DNA from: Halobacteriovoraceae bacterium
GTDB taxonomy: Bacteria; Bdellovibrionota; Bacteriovoracia; Bacteriovoracales; Bacteriovoracaceae
NCBI GenBank assembly: GCA_018663815.1
Contig: JABJPQ010000705.1
Coordinates: 1 to 6,872, forward strand
Direction of reading: 5' to 3'
Length of the DNA stretch: 6,872 nt
Position 1 is the stretch's first letter, and each line of letters begins with the position of its first letter. Of this stretch, positions 1 to 6,421 are shown piece after piece. The notes below the pieces were generated by a model, which was not told where the DNA came from, searched no databases, and saw only the letters and a list, made by a program, of their open reading frames with translations. Position numbers and translations under genes: made by a program.

Positions 1-167
1 AAAAGATTTATATTCAATTAAAGCCACTTGAAACGATGGTAAAAGATAGTATTGTAAGTTTGAATCAAAAGATTAACCAAATTATTGGAACTTTTTATGA
101 GTTATTTTTGGCCGCTGAACTTCAAGAGTGGCGTGAGAAAAGAGAACAGTTAAAGAGTTGTGAATAA
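1..167 (+). CDS. C-terminal end of an unidentified protein (partial, runs off left edge)
   Basis: An open frame (codons in phase with base 3) enters from the left edge and ends at the TAA at 165-167, giving the last 54 residues of a protein whose start lies outside the window. The other two plus frames are blocked within the first 30 bases. The visible part is charged and helical, with a run of Glu, Lys, Arg and Gln near the end (for example LQEWREKREQLKSCE), which suggests an amphipathic or coiled-coil tail. I recognise no family. The exporter gene begins 59 bp downstream on the same strand, so the two may be co-transcribed. A weak promoter-like pair (TTGTGA at 158-163, TAATTT at 181-186, 17-bp spacing) across the stop codon would also allow independent transcription. 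Confidence 0.6.
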   Translation, partial: KIYIQLKPLETMVKDSIVSLNQKINQIIGTFYELFLAAELQEWREKREQLKSCE

Positions 168-226
168 GAATGATTACTGATAATTTATTAAACTAACACC
201 CTTACGGTACGAGGTTTAATAAAAAA

Positions 227-1441
227 ATGACAGAGCAAGAGTTCAATCAAAAAGTAAAATTAATTGGCTTACTAGGAAGTGCATTTCACCAGTATGGAAC
301 AAATGCTCAAAGACTAGAAGCAAGCCTAAATCATTTAACAAAATCACTTGGCTTAAATGGAAATTTTTTCTCCACTCCCACGTATTTAACGATTTCAATT
401 AACTCTGGTGAGGATCAAATCACTAGGCATATTAGATCGGTTCCCACAGATATTAATCTTGAAAAGCTACAAGACATTGACACTTTGGCCGAAAAAATAA
501 TCAAAGGATCAATTTCTCATGATGAAGCCACTTTGCAATTAAAAGAACTTGAACAAAGAAAACCAAGTTATCATTCCATCATCACATTACTTGCATTTTC
601 ACTTACCTCCATGTCTCTATCAGTTATCTTTGGTGGGAACTTAATCGATGCAATGGTTTCATTTTTCATCGGTAGTATTGTGGGAATCATCGGGATTTTA
701 AAAGGATCATACACAAAGATATCAGATTCCTTTGAGTTTTTAGCATCCTTTTTTGTTTCTATGCTAAGCTGTCTCGTTTTTCACTATATTGTAGAGTTTG
801 ATTATCAAAATGTCATTATCTCCTCTTTAATTGTTATTATTCCAGGTATTACCGTAACAATCGCTATGAATGAACTAGCCTCCCACCACCTTGTTTCTGG
901 CACGGCCAGGTTCATGGGCTCAATGATCGGTCTACTTAAAATTTCTTTTGGTGTTTTCTTAGCAGCGCAAACAAATTTACTTTTGTTCTCAAATATTGTC
1001 TCTCCACAGAGTGCTGGTATTTCACCTTGGTTTATAATCCCGGCCATGCTCATCACATCGGTGACCTTTACAATAATTTTTTGTGCTAAAAAGTCTGATT
1101 ATATTTGGGTGCTCTTAAGTGGAATATTAACTTTTGGTAGTCTCAAACTTCTTAACCAAATCTTTAGTGATGTTCTTTCACTCTTTATGGCCGCTTTTAT
1201 GATTGGGATTTTTAGTAACTTATTTTCTAAGCTTAGAAATCGTCCATCCTTGATCACTTTATTGCCTGGAATAATTTTTCTTGTTCCCGGCAGTTTAGGA
1301 ATTAAGGGGCTTAACCTCATTTTTAATCACAACATCATTGAGGGAATTAATACTTCCATTCAAATGTTTATTTTATCTATAACAATTGTTACGGGACTTC
1401 TTATTGCGAATATCTTCTTAAGTCCTAGAGATGGGCTTTAA
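227..1441 (+). CDS. ThrE-family threonine/serine exporter, single-chain form
   Basis: Predicted inner-membrane exporter of the ThrE family (YjjP-like DUF1212 half followed by YjjB-like half), known for proton-driven efflux of threonine and serine. The 404-residue protein has a soluble N-terminal part (about 1-115) with the family's G-x-x-x-x-RLE pattern near 24-31 (GTNAQRLE). About ten hydrophobic segments follow, near 117-137, 139-159, 170-190, 196-214, 229-253, 266-286, 291-310, 315-334, 342-357 and 377-398. Family signatures are the PGITVTIAMNEL...SGTARF stretch (206-229) ending the first half and LVPGSLGIKGL (352-362) in the second. E. coli splits these halves into two genes; here they are fused, as in actinobacterial ThrE but without its longer extension. 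The ATG has a GAGG Shine-Dalgarno site at 211-214, 12 bp upstream, slightly far; no closer start exists in frame. It converges with the minus-strand gene ending at 1449. Family assignment is firm, substrate is inferred. Confidence 0.9.
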   Translation: MTEQEFNQKVKLIGLLGSAFHQYGTNAQRLEASLNHLTKSLGLNGNFFSTPTYLTISINSGEDQITRHIRSVPTDINLEKLQDIDTLAEKIIKGSISHDEATLQLKELEQRKPSYHSIITLLAFSLTSMSLSVIFGGNLIDAMVSFFIGSIVGIIGILKGSYTKISDSFEFLASFFVSMLSCLVFHYIVEFDYQNVIISSLIVIIPGITVTIAMNELASHHLVSGTARFMGSMIGLLKISFGVFLAAQTNLLLFSNIVSPQSAGISPWFIIPAMLITSVTFTIIFCAKKSDYIWVLLSGILTFGSLKLLNQIFSDVLSLFMAAFMIGIFSNLFSKLRNRPSLITLLPGIIFLVPGSLGIKGLNLIFNHNIIEGINTSIQMFILSITIVTGLLIANIFLSPRDGL

Positions 1442-1445
1442 AGCC
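1434..1445. repeat. 12-bp perfect palindrome over the exporter stop codon
   Basis: GGCTTTAAAGCC reads identically on both strands and contains the exporter's TAA. It lies between two convergent genes only 7 bp apart. As RNA it could form a four- or five-pair stem with a tiny loop, and no good U-tract follows on either strand, so a role as a bidirectional terminator is possible but weak. CTTTAAA is repeated at 1447-1453. Confidence 0.3.
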
Positions 1446-1448
1446 ACT

Positions 1449-2117
1449 TTAAAATGAAAATGCGTAAGTAACATTTAATGAATTATCGGATTCAACAAAG
1501 TCCATTGTTGAGTTTTCTTTCGTATGATTTTTTAGATCATAACTAACTTCAAAATTACCCATGTTAAAAAATAAAGTAAACATTGTTCCTGACCGGCCTG
1601 AGATAGTACTTCCAGAGGATTCCAAATCATAGCCGAATCTAAATCCCGAGTACATTTTTGAACCCATAAATACGATTTGATCATAAAATAAGCTCAAATA
1701 CTTTAACGACTCTGAATAAAGGACAGCCTTTTTATTAGAATCAACAGTAAATGCTAAATCATCTGCACTTGTAATCATAAAACGAAATGCAACTCTTTTT
1801 AGCATAATCCAGCGAGCGCCAATATTGATAGTACTAACTTGGAAACTACTCTCATCAGCAATAATACTATCAGTATTATCAAAACTAAAATCTTGCGAAA
1901 CATAATTAAATAAAAAATGAACAGATTTTGAGTATCTATAATTGAGTTTAAGCCCAGTAACCAAATTAGAGTTAGAAATAAGTTTTCCCTCAGTCGAGGT
2001 CGATTTTTGTGTCCCAGTTAAGCTTTTTGAATAAAGCCCGCCACCGACTCTAAATTTATAATTAGATGCCGAGTAAGAATAAACAGGGATAAATAGTATA
2101 AGATATAATAATTTCAC
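1449..2117 (-). CDS. small exported outer-membrane beta-barrel-like protein
   Basis: This is a 222-residue protein of unrecognised family. With the GTG at 2117-2115 as start it opens with a clean Sec signal (KLLYLILFIPVYSYSA, cleavage near residue 17). The mature part is rich in alternating polar/hydrophobic, aromatic strands and glycine (for example GGGLYSKSL, SGFRFGYDL, TMFTLFFNMGNFEVSYDL) and ends NVTYAFSF, with a terminal Phe as in outer-membrane barrels. By length an 8-strand barrel would fit; this is inference. The frame can be extended to a TTG at 2180, but that start sits inside the upstream terminator hairpin and would bury the signal peptide, so I prefer the GTG. No Shine-Dalgarno site precedes it. 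A three-codon ATG-AAG-TGA minicistron (2122-2114) overlaps the GTG and could deliver ribosomes. It lies 73 bp behind the lipoprotein gene on the same strand, and its end converges on the exporter gene. Confidence 0.7.
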   Translation of the reverse strand: MKLLYLILFIPVYSYSASNYKFRVGGGLYSKSLTGTQKSTSTEGKLISNSNLVTGLKLNYRYSKSVHFLFNYVSQDFSFDNTDSIIADESSFQVSTINIGARWIMLKRVAFRFMITSADDLAFTVDSNKKAVLYSESLKYLSLFYDQIVFMGSKMYSGFRFGYDLESSGSTISGRSGTMFTLFFNMGNFEVSYDLKNHTKENSTMDFVESDNSLNVTYAFSF

Positions 2118-2152
2118 TTCATTATAATAAAAGATTTTATTATAATTATAAA

Positions 2153-2177
2153 GGTGGCCCTTTTTTCTCAGGCCACC
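2153..2177 (-). terminator. intrinsic terminator after the lipoprotein gene
   Basis: Read on the minus strand, GGTGGCC (2177-2171) and GGCCACC (2159-2153) form a perfect 7-bp GC-rich stem around an 11-base A-rich loop, followed by TTTATAATTATAAT. The U-tract is interrupted, so termination may be partial and leave read-through into the barrel gene starting at 2117. On the plus strand no T-run follows, so it is directional. It begins 13 bases past the lipoprotein stop codon. Confidence 0.7.
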
Positions 2178-2190
2178 CAATAGATTGAAA

Positions 2191-2943
2191 TTACTTTTTA
2201 ATTCTTAACAATTTTCTCTTTCTATGGAGTTTATAAAGCTCTTTATTGATTTTTCTCTCTGCTCTAGACGAAGGTACCAGATCATTATAATCAAGTGAAG
2301 CCTCCTCTCTTTGAGCCAATGCTTGAGGAAGATAAATATCTTCAATTTTACTTGAAAGGTCAATTGCTAAAGCAAAACCATTAAGACCTTTAGTTTTTGA
2401 GGTATAAACACCTGCAGCACCTACAATTCCATTTTTATTAAACATTGGCATCAAGGCAGTGGTGCCTACTTTTCTTCCAATAGCATCAAAAGTGGAAACT
2501 GGTACAGCAATGGCAATTGCTTGAGCTCCTTGAGCCAAACTTAAATAAATCTCTAACTTACCAGCTGGGATTTTGAAAACTTTGTTCTCACCAATCAAAG
2601 GAATAAATGATCCATTAGGTAACTTAACAGAGTACAATGATAAATTCACAGAATCTGAAATATTCATCTCAAGCTTTAAGATGTTTTTTCCGCTAGAATC
2701 ATTCATTAAATGAACAGCTCCAACTTCCCGGCCATCCTTAGGTAGAATAATGGGAAAGCTTGAGTTGGGTAAACGTAAATTTCCAATACTTAATTCGGTA
2801 GAAATGTTGAGAAACATATCTCCATTTACAGTTGATGTCGAAACATCGACACCGTTGACCATGGGCTTAGATGAGCCACAAGCCACAAAAAAGGCAAAAG
2901 AAAGCACTAAAACAAAAGTTCTTGTTAACATCGATAAATTCAT
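2191..2943 (-). CDS. predicted lipoprotein with strongly basic C-terminal tail
   Basis: This is a 250-residue protein of unrecognised family. The N-terminus MNLSMLTRTFVLVLSFAFFVACGSS is a lipoprotein signal with one Arg, a hydrophobic core and lipobox F-V-A-C; acylation is predicted at Cys22. Phe at -3 is less usual than Leu, which lowers certainty slightly. Gly-Ser-Ser after the Cys, with no Asp at +2, favours outer-membrane sorting. Residues 30-205 look beta-rich (SIGNLRLPNSSFPIILPKDG, LEIYLSLAQGAQAIAIAVPV). The last 23 residues (228-250) hold a dense run of Lys and Arg (ELYKLHRKRKLLRIKK). I chose the ATG at 2943: TAGG lies six bases upstream. An in-frame TTG at 2949 overlaps that Shine-Dalgarno site and an ATG at 2931 has none. 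A terminator follows. The barrel gene downstream suggests a two-gene envelope unit, but no function can be named. Confidence 0.75.
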   Translation of the reverse strand: MNLSMLTRTFVLVLSFAFFVACGSSKPMVNGVDVSTSTVNGDMFLNISTELSIGNLRLPNSSFPIILPKDGREVGAVHLMNDSSGKNILKLEMNISDSVNLSLYSVKLPNGSFIPLIGENKVFKIPAGKLEIYLSLAQGAQAIAIAVPVSTFDAIGRKVGTTALMPMFNKNGIVGAAGVYTSKTKGLNGFALAIDLSSKIEDIYLPQALAQREEASLDYNDLVPSSRAERKINKELYKLHRKRKLLRIKK

Positions 2944-2961
2944 AGACAACCTAATGAGAAG

Positions 2962-2971
2962 CGAAGCTTCG
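2962..2971. repeat. 10-bp palindrome in the lipoprotein leader
   Basis: CGAAGCTTCG is a perfect palindrome 19 bp upstream of the lipoprotein ATG, inside its predicted 5' untranslated region. It could be a small protein-binding dyad or a weak RNA hairpin near the ribosome binding site. No partner sequence is identified. Confidence 0.3.
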
Positions 2972-3044
2972 GTAGGAGTTTCTTAAATGGCCCTCAACTT
3001 ACGTACCACTACAACTAAAACGTACAACAGCAATCTAAGAATTA

Positions 3045-3073
3045 ATTAAACGACAAAATGTCGCAAAGCACAA
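3045..3073 (-). promoter_or_regulatory. candidate promoter for the lipoprotein gene
   Basis: On the minus strand TTGTGC (3073-3068, three of six to TTGACA) and TTTAAT (3050-3045, five of six to TATAAT) are separated by 17 bp. The spacer contains a short inverted repeat, CGACA-AAA-TGTCG (3051-3063), which could be an operator. The transcript would start near 3038, giving a leader of about 95 bases before the ATG at 2943. The -35 match is weak. Confidence 0.35.
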
Positions 3074-3085
3074 TAGTAGCAGGGT

Positions 3086-3115
3086 TTTACAAAGGATACA
3101 ATTGCAGACTATAAA
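3086..3115 (+). promoter_or_regulatory. sigma-70-type promoter of the isomerase/deaminase operon
   Basis: TTTACA (3086-3091, five of six) and TATAAA (3110-3115, five of six) are 18 bp apart. Transcription would start near 3122 and give a leader of about 32 bases before the inferred ATC start at 3154. The position argues that translation begins there rather than at the ATG at 3271, which would leave a 150-base leader containing conserved coding sequence. Confidence 0.6.
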
Positions 3116-3153
3116 TAAAAATGTAAATATAATTAAAATCCAAGGTTTACACT

Positions 3154-3777
3154 ATCAAAAAAATTAATTTCTACTTCGACTTCTTATCACCTTTTTCATA
3201 TTTTGCTTGGAACAACCACGAAATACTCAATACCAGAGCCCAGATTGAGTGGAACTACAAACCAGTACTGATGGGAAAGCTTTTTTCTCATCATAGATTT
3301 CCAGGCCCTGGTGAAATTCCGGCTAAAAGAAACTATGAATTAAAAAAATGTTTCCGTTATGCTCACAAAAATAATCTTGCTTTTAAACCTCCCATGCAAT
3401 TTCCCTTTAATCCGTTGGCAATCATTAGACTGGCTACAAAGCATGCCTCACAAATGAGGCAAGCCGAAATTATTTCATTTATCTATAAGCTGGTATGGGC
3501 TCAAGGATACGTGTTAGATGACCCTGACGTCGTTCAGAACTTACTCAAAGAGCATGGTTTTGAAGAAGCTATGTTTGAGAGGTCTTTTGCAAGAGAAGCA
3601 AAGATTGAGCTAAAACAAAATATAAATGAAGCTATAGAAAGTAATATTTTTGGTGTCCCAACTTTTAGTCTGGATAATGATTTTTTTTGGGGGAATGACT
3701 CCATGGAAGATCTTACCAACTATCTAACTGATCATGACAACTGGGATAAAGAACTCTATAATAAACTTAAAACTTAA
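3154..3777 (+). CDS. 2-hydroxychromene-2-carboxylate isomerase / kappa-class GST-like protein, apparent ATC start
   Basis: Thioredoxin-fold protein of the DsbA-like HCCA isomerase/kappa glutathione transferase family; members use glutathione, the founding one in naphthalene breakdown. Read from the ATC at 3154 it is 207 residues, a normal length. It opens KKINFYFDFLSPFSYFAW, with the family's D-F-x-S-P-x-S-Y motif; Ser12 corresponds to the catalytic serine. The cis-proline motif is GVPTF (167-171), followed by FFWGND (177-182), another family hallmark. No ATG, GTG or TTG lies between the upstream stop (3130-3132) and the ATG at 3271 (codon 40). Starting there would delete the first strand and the serine. 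AAGGT at 3142-3146 is spaced 7 bases from the ATC, and a good promoter lies just upstream. So ATC is either a rare start, a mutation that crippled the gene, or a sequence error. Nothing else in the window belongs to aromatic degradation, so the substrate is unknown. The deaminase-like gene follows after 11 bp. Confidence 0.8.
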   Translation: MKKINFYFDFLSPFSYFAWNNHEILNTRAQIEWNYKPVLMGKLFSHHRFPGPGEIPAKRNYELKKCFRYAHKNNLAFKPPMQFPFNPLAIIRLATKHASQMRQAEIISFIYKLVWAQGYVLDDPDVVQNLLKEHGFEEAMFERSFAREAKIELKQNINEAIESNIFGVPTFSLDNDFFWGNDSMEDLTNYLTDHDNWDKELYNKLKT

Positions 3778-3788
3778 AAGAAAGAGCT

Positions 3789-5405
3789 ATGAGCGCAAAA
3801 CTAATACAGCAACTAACAAAATTTGTTACCGAAATAATAAGTGAGACCAACGGAATTACGATTGGTGAAACCCTTGATCTTGCTTGTGCTGCTGAATTTT
3901 CCAAAGAAAATGCGGCCATCAAAAAATCATTTAATGAATTTAGAAAACTTTTGGCCGGGTTTCAGCAAAGTGATGTTGATATTAAAACCCTGCTCGGTCA
4001 TCCTGTATCTGATGCTTTTAAGCTTTTTTTAAAAAAATTCCCACTGCCATACCGAGAAGAACATATTCACTTAACTGGTTCTCTTACAGCTGACTTTGTA
4101 TATCCTAGACTAAGGCCATTGCTCGATGGACCACATAAAGATATCTACTGGCGCAAGATCAGAGAGATATATGGGCAAGATGTTCAAATTGAATGTGCTG
4201 AAGATGTAGATGAACTTTTAAGGTTAAAGGAGCATGAACTATTTATTCGTTATCTAGAAATCTTACTTCTACCTAAGCTTATTTTAACAGATAGAGACAC
4301 CCATAGAGCAGCATCATTTCATATGGCATCAGAGCTTTATCACTCATATAATGTTGGCTTCATTCGTTTGAAGTTTACTTTTTCTAGGGCCACAACAATT
4401 GAGTCAGAACAAATACCTGGCATAGATAAACTAACAGAAGAAGATGTTGTGCTAGGTCTTTACGATGGTTTTATGGACTTTAAACAAAAAGTTCCAGCCT
4501 TTGATTTTGTATTATCCCCATGCTTTAGAAAAGAAGCTGACTTTTATGATGATACAAAGTATGACTCTAAAAAACTTCATTTCAGTCATCAAATAAACCA
4601 AATCCTAAATATTATTGAACGCAACCCTCAGCTTGAGCCTTACTTAACAGATGTTGATACTGTAGGAAATGAAAAAGAACTTTACCGTAAAGGTCATTTT
4701 CAAGATATGAAAATGGGATTTAGAAAGTTACACTATAAAGGTTTTTCTATTCGCTCCCATCATGGTGAAACCTGGCATACTTTGAAAAAAGGAGTTCAGG
4801 CCGTAGATAACTCTATGAACATTTGGCATATCAATACCCTTGAGCATGGTTTAAGTCTTGGTATAAACCCCAATTATTACTATCACTCTCTCTATCAAAG
4901 AATTATTGCAAGTAATGAAAAAAAGATTCCTGTTGAAATAAAATCTCAAGAATGGCATGAACTTAATGAAATGGACTGGAGATCTCATCAAAAAATCAGA
5001 GATAAACTATTTGCTGGTGTACCTCTTACAGTTGATGAGAAAACAATTTTTGTCAAAACTAAATTTCACACGGCCAGAGAAGTTGAGCACTATCAACACG
5101 ATGTACTCAATAGAATGCTTATGAAAGGTGTCTCTTTGATTGCCCTACCCTCATCAAATAAAAGATTAACTGGATCATTTGAAGATTTTAAAGATCACCC
5201 GTTTTCTTGGTGGGAAAAAAAGGGCGTGGACTTAGGTGTCGGAACAGACAACTATATAACCCTTGATACAAATTACTTACAGGAACTGCTTATTTTGCTT
5301 TATACAGATCCTGATAGTTTAAAAATTACCAAGCTTTTAATGGTTGCTACCAAAGAAGATCGCCGACCTTATATATCACAACTTCTTTGGCAGATGAGAA
5401 AATAA
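3789..5405 (+). CDS. enlarged adenosine/AMP-deaminase-superfamily protein
   Basis: Predicted cytoplasmic metal-dependent hydrolase of the adenosine deaminase family (TIM barrel, one zinc), which hydrolyses the 6-amino group of purines. Active-site elements appear in order: HIHLTGSL with metal ligands His92 and His94; VDTVGNE (289-295), matching the usual DLAGDE loop; SHHGE with ligand His324 and catalytic Glu327; LEHG with His353; PSSN-KRLTG (454-461); and GTDN with ligand Asp487. Three things are unusual. At 538 residues it is about 200 longer than typical adenosine deaminases. Residues 1-85 form a helical extension I cannot assign, and the stretch between His353-Gly and PSSN is about 100 residues instead of roughly 25. 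The second Asp of the normal SDDP is Asn488. These changes leave chemistry plausible but substrate open. The ATG sits 11 bp after the isomerase stop with a weak AAAGAG site, so co-transcription is likely. It converges with the gene ending at 5423. Confidence 0.85.
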   Translation: MSAKLIQQLTKFVTEIISETNGITIGETLDLACAAEFSKENAAIKKSFNEFRKLLAGFQQSDVDIKTLLGHPVSDAFKLFLKKFPLPYREEHIHLTGSLTADFVYPRLRPLLDGPHKDIYWRKIREIYGQDVQIECAEDVDELLRLKEHELFIRYLEILLLPKLILTDRDTHRAASFHMASELYHSYNVGFIRLKFTFSRATTIESEQIPGIDKLTEEDVVLGLYDGFMDFKQKVPAFDFVLSPCFRKEADFYDDTKYDSKKLHFSHQINQILNIIERNPQLEPYLTDVDTVGNEKELYRKGHFQDMKMGFRKLHYKGFSIRSHHGETWHTLKKGVQAVDNSMNIWHINTLEHGLSLGINPNYYYHSLYQRIIASNEKKIPVEIKSQEWHELNEMDWRSHQKIRDKLFAGVPLTVDEKTIFVKTKFHTAREVEHYQHDVLNRMLMKGVSLIALPSSNKRLTGSFEDFKDHPFSWWEKKGVDLGVGTDNYITLDTNYLQELLILLYTDPDSLKITKLLMVATKEDRRPYISQLLWQMRK

Positions 5406-5422
5406 TATTCTCCAATTAACTT

Positions 5423-6241
5423 CTAGAAATCAACCTGAAGTCCAACTCCTGTGTAATCTCTGGTTCTGTTAATATCGTCTTGACCGTGCAGATCAACCTC
5501 AATAACTTCGCTTCTAAAATTTAGTAAAGTATGTTTAAGTGGTCCATACTTTGGTAAAGTGACAGTCGAGGATATACCCGTTTTTTTAATTACCCCACTC
5601 TCGTCATGAGAATATACTGAAATATTAGCAGAGTTTAAAAAGTCAATTTTAAACTCTAACCCAGTCTCAAGGCCTCCAAGCTCAGCTGTCCCCGTATCAT
5701 AAACTTCACCATCTCCATAGTATTCTGACTCATGAAAATTAGCTCCAAAAAGTTCTTGGTGTTTGTCAGCCAGAGAGACATCATTGATCACATTAAGTCC
5801 AAGGTGTCCCTTAAGTGTCACTCTAATTGGTAGTTCATCATTGATGATAAATGAAACTTGTGGCTCAACATAGATGAGTTTAAACTTATGTTGATTATAT
5901 CTCAGCCCCTCAACTTCATTATTAGAGACCGTTAACTCACCAATTCCAAGTTTATATCTATAAAATTCATATTCATCAGTATAACGACTCCAACGCTTCA
6001 TTCCTTCACCTACAGCTGCTCTAAACTCATACAAGTCAAGATCTCCATTACTATCTGTTGAAACAGAAATCCTAACTGGAAACTCATGTCCTCGAATAGG
6101 TTTCCTTTTTAATATAAGTGTATTTCTATTATCATCATCTTGCTGAATTCCTACGGATAAATCACTATTTGCCAATATTTCTGGGGATGCTTGGACTGCC
6201 GAAGTCGCAAAAACCATAAGTGTTAGAGCTAAATAATTCAT
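5423..6241 (-). CDS. exported barrel-like envelope protein
   Basis: This is a 272-residue protein of unrecognised family. The ATG at 6241 is preceded by an excellent Shine-Dalgarno site (AAGGAGA, 6252-6246) and starts a signal peptide MNYLALTLMVFATSAVQA with cleavage after Ala18. The in-frame extension to 6292 adds 17 residues ahead of the signal and has no comparable ribosome site, so I reject it. The mature protein alternates polar and hydrophobic residues (VRISVSTDSNGDLDLYEFRA, FKLIYVEPQVSFIINDELP, IRVTLKGHLGLNVIND) and ends DYTGVGLQVDF, with the terminal Phe of outer-membrane barrels. It is acidic, with several Asp/Glu-rich turns (DDD at 35-37, D63-S-N-G-D67). An outer-membrane barrel is the best structural guess; a periplasmic beta-rich protein is the alternative. 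It stands alone, converging on the deaminase-like gene with 17 bp between and no clear terminator. Confidence 0.72.
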   Translation of the reverse strand: MNYLALTLMVFATSAVQASPEILANSDLSVGIQQDDDNRNTLILKRKPIRGHEFPVRISVSTDSNGDLDLYEFRAAVGEGMKRWSRYTDEYEFYRYKLGIGELTVSNNEVEGLRYNQHKFKLIYVEPQVSFIINDELPIRVTLKGHLGLNVINDVSLADKHQELFGANFHESEYYGDGEVYDTGTAELGGLETGLEFKIDFLNSANISVYSHDESGVIKKTGISSTVTLPKYGPLKHTLLNFRSEVIEVDLHGQDDINRTRDYTGVGLQVDF

Positions 6242-6333
6242 AATTTCTCCTTTACTGCTTAAACTCAACGTAACATATGTCGTCAAGCTCAAAGCATTAT
6301 TAATAATATAGAAAAATACTAAGCGGCTTTAGG

Positions 6334-6364
6334 ATTATAAAATATCTACTTGAAATGTTTTCAA
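6334..6364 (-). promoter_or_regulatory. candidate promoter of the exported barrel gene
   Basis: On the minus strand a perfect TATAAT (6339-6334) lies 19 bp after TTGAAA (6364-6359). The spacing is one or two bases longer than ideal. It would give a leader of about 85 bases before the ATG at 6241. The -35 box is also one arm of the inverted repeat at 6344-6369, so a protein bound there could block or modulate this promoter. Confidence 0.4.
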
Positions 6365-6369
6365 TAGAT
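6344..6369. repeat. imperfect inverted repeat (11 bp per arm, one unpaired base)
   Basis: ATCTA-C-TTGAAA on the left and TTTCAA-TAGAT on the right are complementary around a TGT centre, with a single unpaired C at 6349. It is too AT-rich and lacks a T-run, so it is a poor terminator. A dimeric regulator's operator is more likely. It overlaps the candidate promoter of the barrel gene and lies about 115-140 bp upstream of the sigma-54 element, within the usual enhancer range. Confidence 0.45.
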
Positions 6370-6382
6370 GTCTAATGTCTAA
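6370..6382 (+). repeat. tandem GTCTAA words
   Basis: GTCTAA occurs at 6370-6375 and again at 6377-6382, separated by one base. The same word recurs at 6422-6427 with an inverted copy at 6438-6443. Four copies within 75 bp upstream of a sigma-54-type promoter are suggestive of half-sites for one regulator. Confidence 0.35.
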
Positions 6383-6421
6383 ACAGTATTTCAGCGATTA
6401 ATCACTTCAAAAAGTCCCGTA

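Noticed and set aside
805..1320. Minus-strand open frames of 83 and 73 codons inside the exporter gene
   Set aside because: They lie wholly within a well-supported membrane-protein gene on the other strand, lack ribosome sites and show no family features.
2750..2986. Plus-strand 78-codon open frame opposite the lipoprotein start
   Set aside because: It is antisense to the lipoprotein's signal peptide region and has a composition expected of a shadow frame.
3154..5405. A RADAR-like anti-phage system, because of the enlarged adenosine-deaminase protein
   Set aside because: No RdrA-type ATPase is adjacent; the partner is a glutathione-type isomerase, and the protein is shorter than RdrB. There is no other defence gene in the window.
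5396..5412. GAGAA/TTCTC inverted repeat at the end of the deaminase-like gene as a terminator
   Set aside because: Five AT-rich pairs with a 7-base loop and no T-run on either strand; too weak to call.
6035..6061. Possible EF-hand calcium loop (D63-S-N-G-D-L-D-L-Y-E-F) in the exported barrel protein
   Set aside because: The loop is two residues short of the canonical 12-residue EF-hand spacing and lacks the glycine at position 6, so it is more likely an acidic turn between strands.
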